From: an uncultured Bacilli bacterium
Lineage (GTDB): Bacteria; Bacillota_I; Bacilli_A; RF39; UBA660
Reading direction: 5' to 3'
NCBI GenBank assembly: GCA_910580185.1
Contig: CAJTWC010000002.1
Location: 181,559 to 223,393 of the forward strand
Length of the DNA: 41,835 bases
Below are positions 41,016-41,835 of the stretch, piece by piece. The notes under the pieces are model-generated. The model saw nothing but the letters and a program-made list of their open reading frames with translations, did no database searches and was not told the DNA's origin. The position numbers and the translations under genes were made by a program. Numbering within the stretch: the stretch's first letter is position 1; every line of letters begins with the position of its first letter.

Positions 41016-41835
<820 letters not shown>

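Overview
The window looks like a chromosomal segment of a low-GC, Gram-positive-type bacterium: an uncultured, gut-type member of the class Bacilli close to the Mollicutes-like lineages (for example the GTDB orders RF39 or ML615J-28). The placement is inference. It rests on the AT-rich sequence with Firmicutes-type Shine-Dalgarno sites, class B sortase, ClpC/ClpP, S10-spc-alpha ribosomal operon, Spo0A and the 5' half of a 16S rRNA gene. TGA is used as a stop (13931-14917, infA) and TGG for Trp, so the Mycoplasma code 4 is excluded.

Layout. 1-3064: 3' part of a large leucine-rich-repeat surface protein with a C-terminal membrane anchor. 3140-10269: a ClpC-like unfoldase with a decayed second ATPase ring, cysS, a CmpB-like membrane protein, an unknown 125-residue protein, clpP (minus strand) and a TGS/uridine-kinase-type nucleoside kinase. 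10302-16846: the glycolytic genes gap, pgk and tpiA, interleaved with an Ig-domain membrane protein, a flippase-like membrane protein and a diacylglycerol-type glycosyltransferase. 16941-19131: an unknown 175-residue protein, spo0A preceded by a perfect 0A box, and a Bax-inhibitor-1 family protein. 19132-19463: a regulatory region with an inverted pair of DnaA-box-like sequences, a very strong promoter and a structured leader. 19464-32772: one long operon from rpsJ to rplQ (S10, spc and alpha clusters) including secY, adk, infA and rpoA, but lacking rpmD (L30) and map. 33014-34816: a secreted beta-helix-like protein ending in an NPNTAD sorting signal, convergent with a class B sortase. 34907-40733: an SDR oxidoreductase, a lone type II pseudopilin, truA, a DUF378 membrane protein, a GerS/YdcC-like lipoprotein, a cysteine-free thioredoxin-fold protein, a CtpA-type protease and a DUF402 phosphatase. 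40734-41835: A-tract-rich rRNA promoter, boxA and the first ~820 nt of 16S rRNA.

Genes are tightly packed. Stop codons often sit inside terminator hairpins, and the next promoter, usually an extended -10 of the form TGNTATAAT, begins a few bases after the U-tract. Themes: protein quality control (ClpC, ClpP, CtpA), lower glycolysis, membrane glycolipid synthesis, surface display (LRR protein, sortase and substrate, Ig protein), translation, and a sporulation regulator that suggests a spore-forming or formerly spore-forming ancestry. No mobile element, CRISPR array, tRNA gene or obvious transferred island was seen.

I found no clear-cut new multi-gene system. The best leads are the ClpC with degenerate D2 but intact ClpP loop, the sortase B/NPNTAD pair with its ordered upstream sites, the unknown gene and 0A box in front of spo0A, the paired DnaA-like boxes ahead of the ribosomal operon, several P-loop enzymes with non-consensus motifs, and a 16S change under a universal primer.
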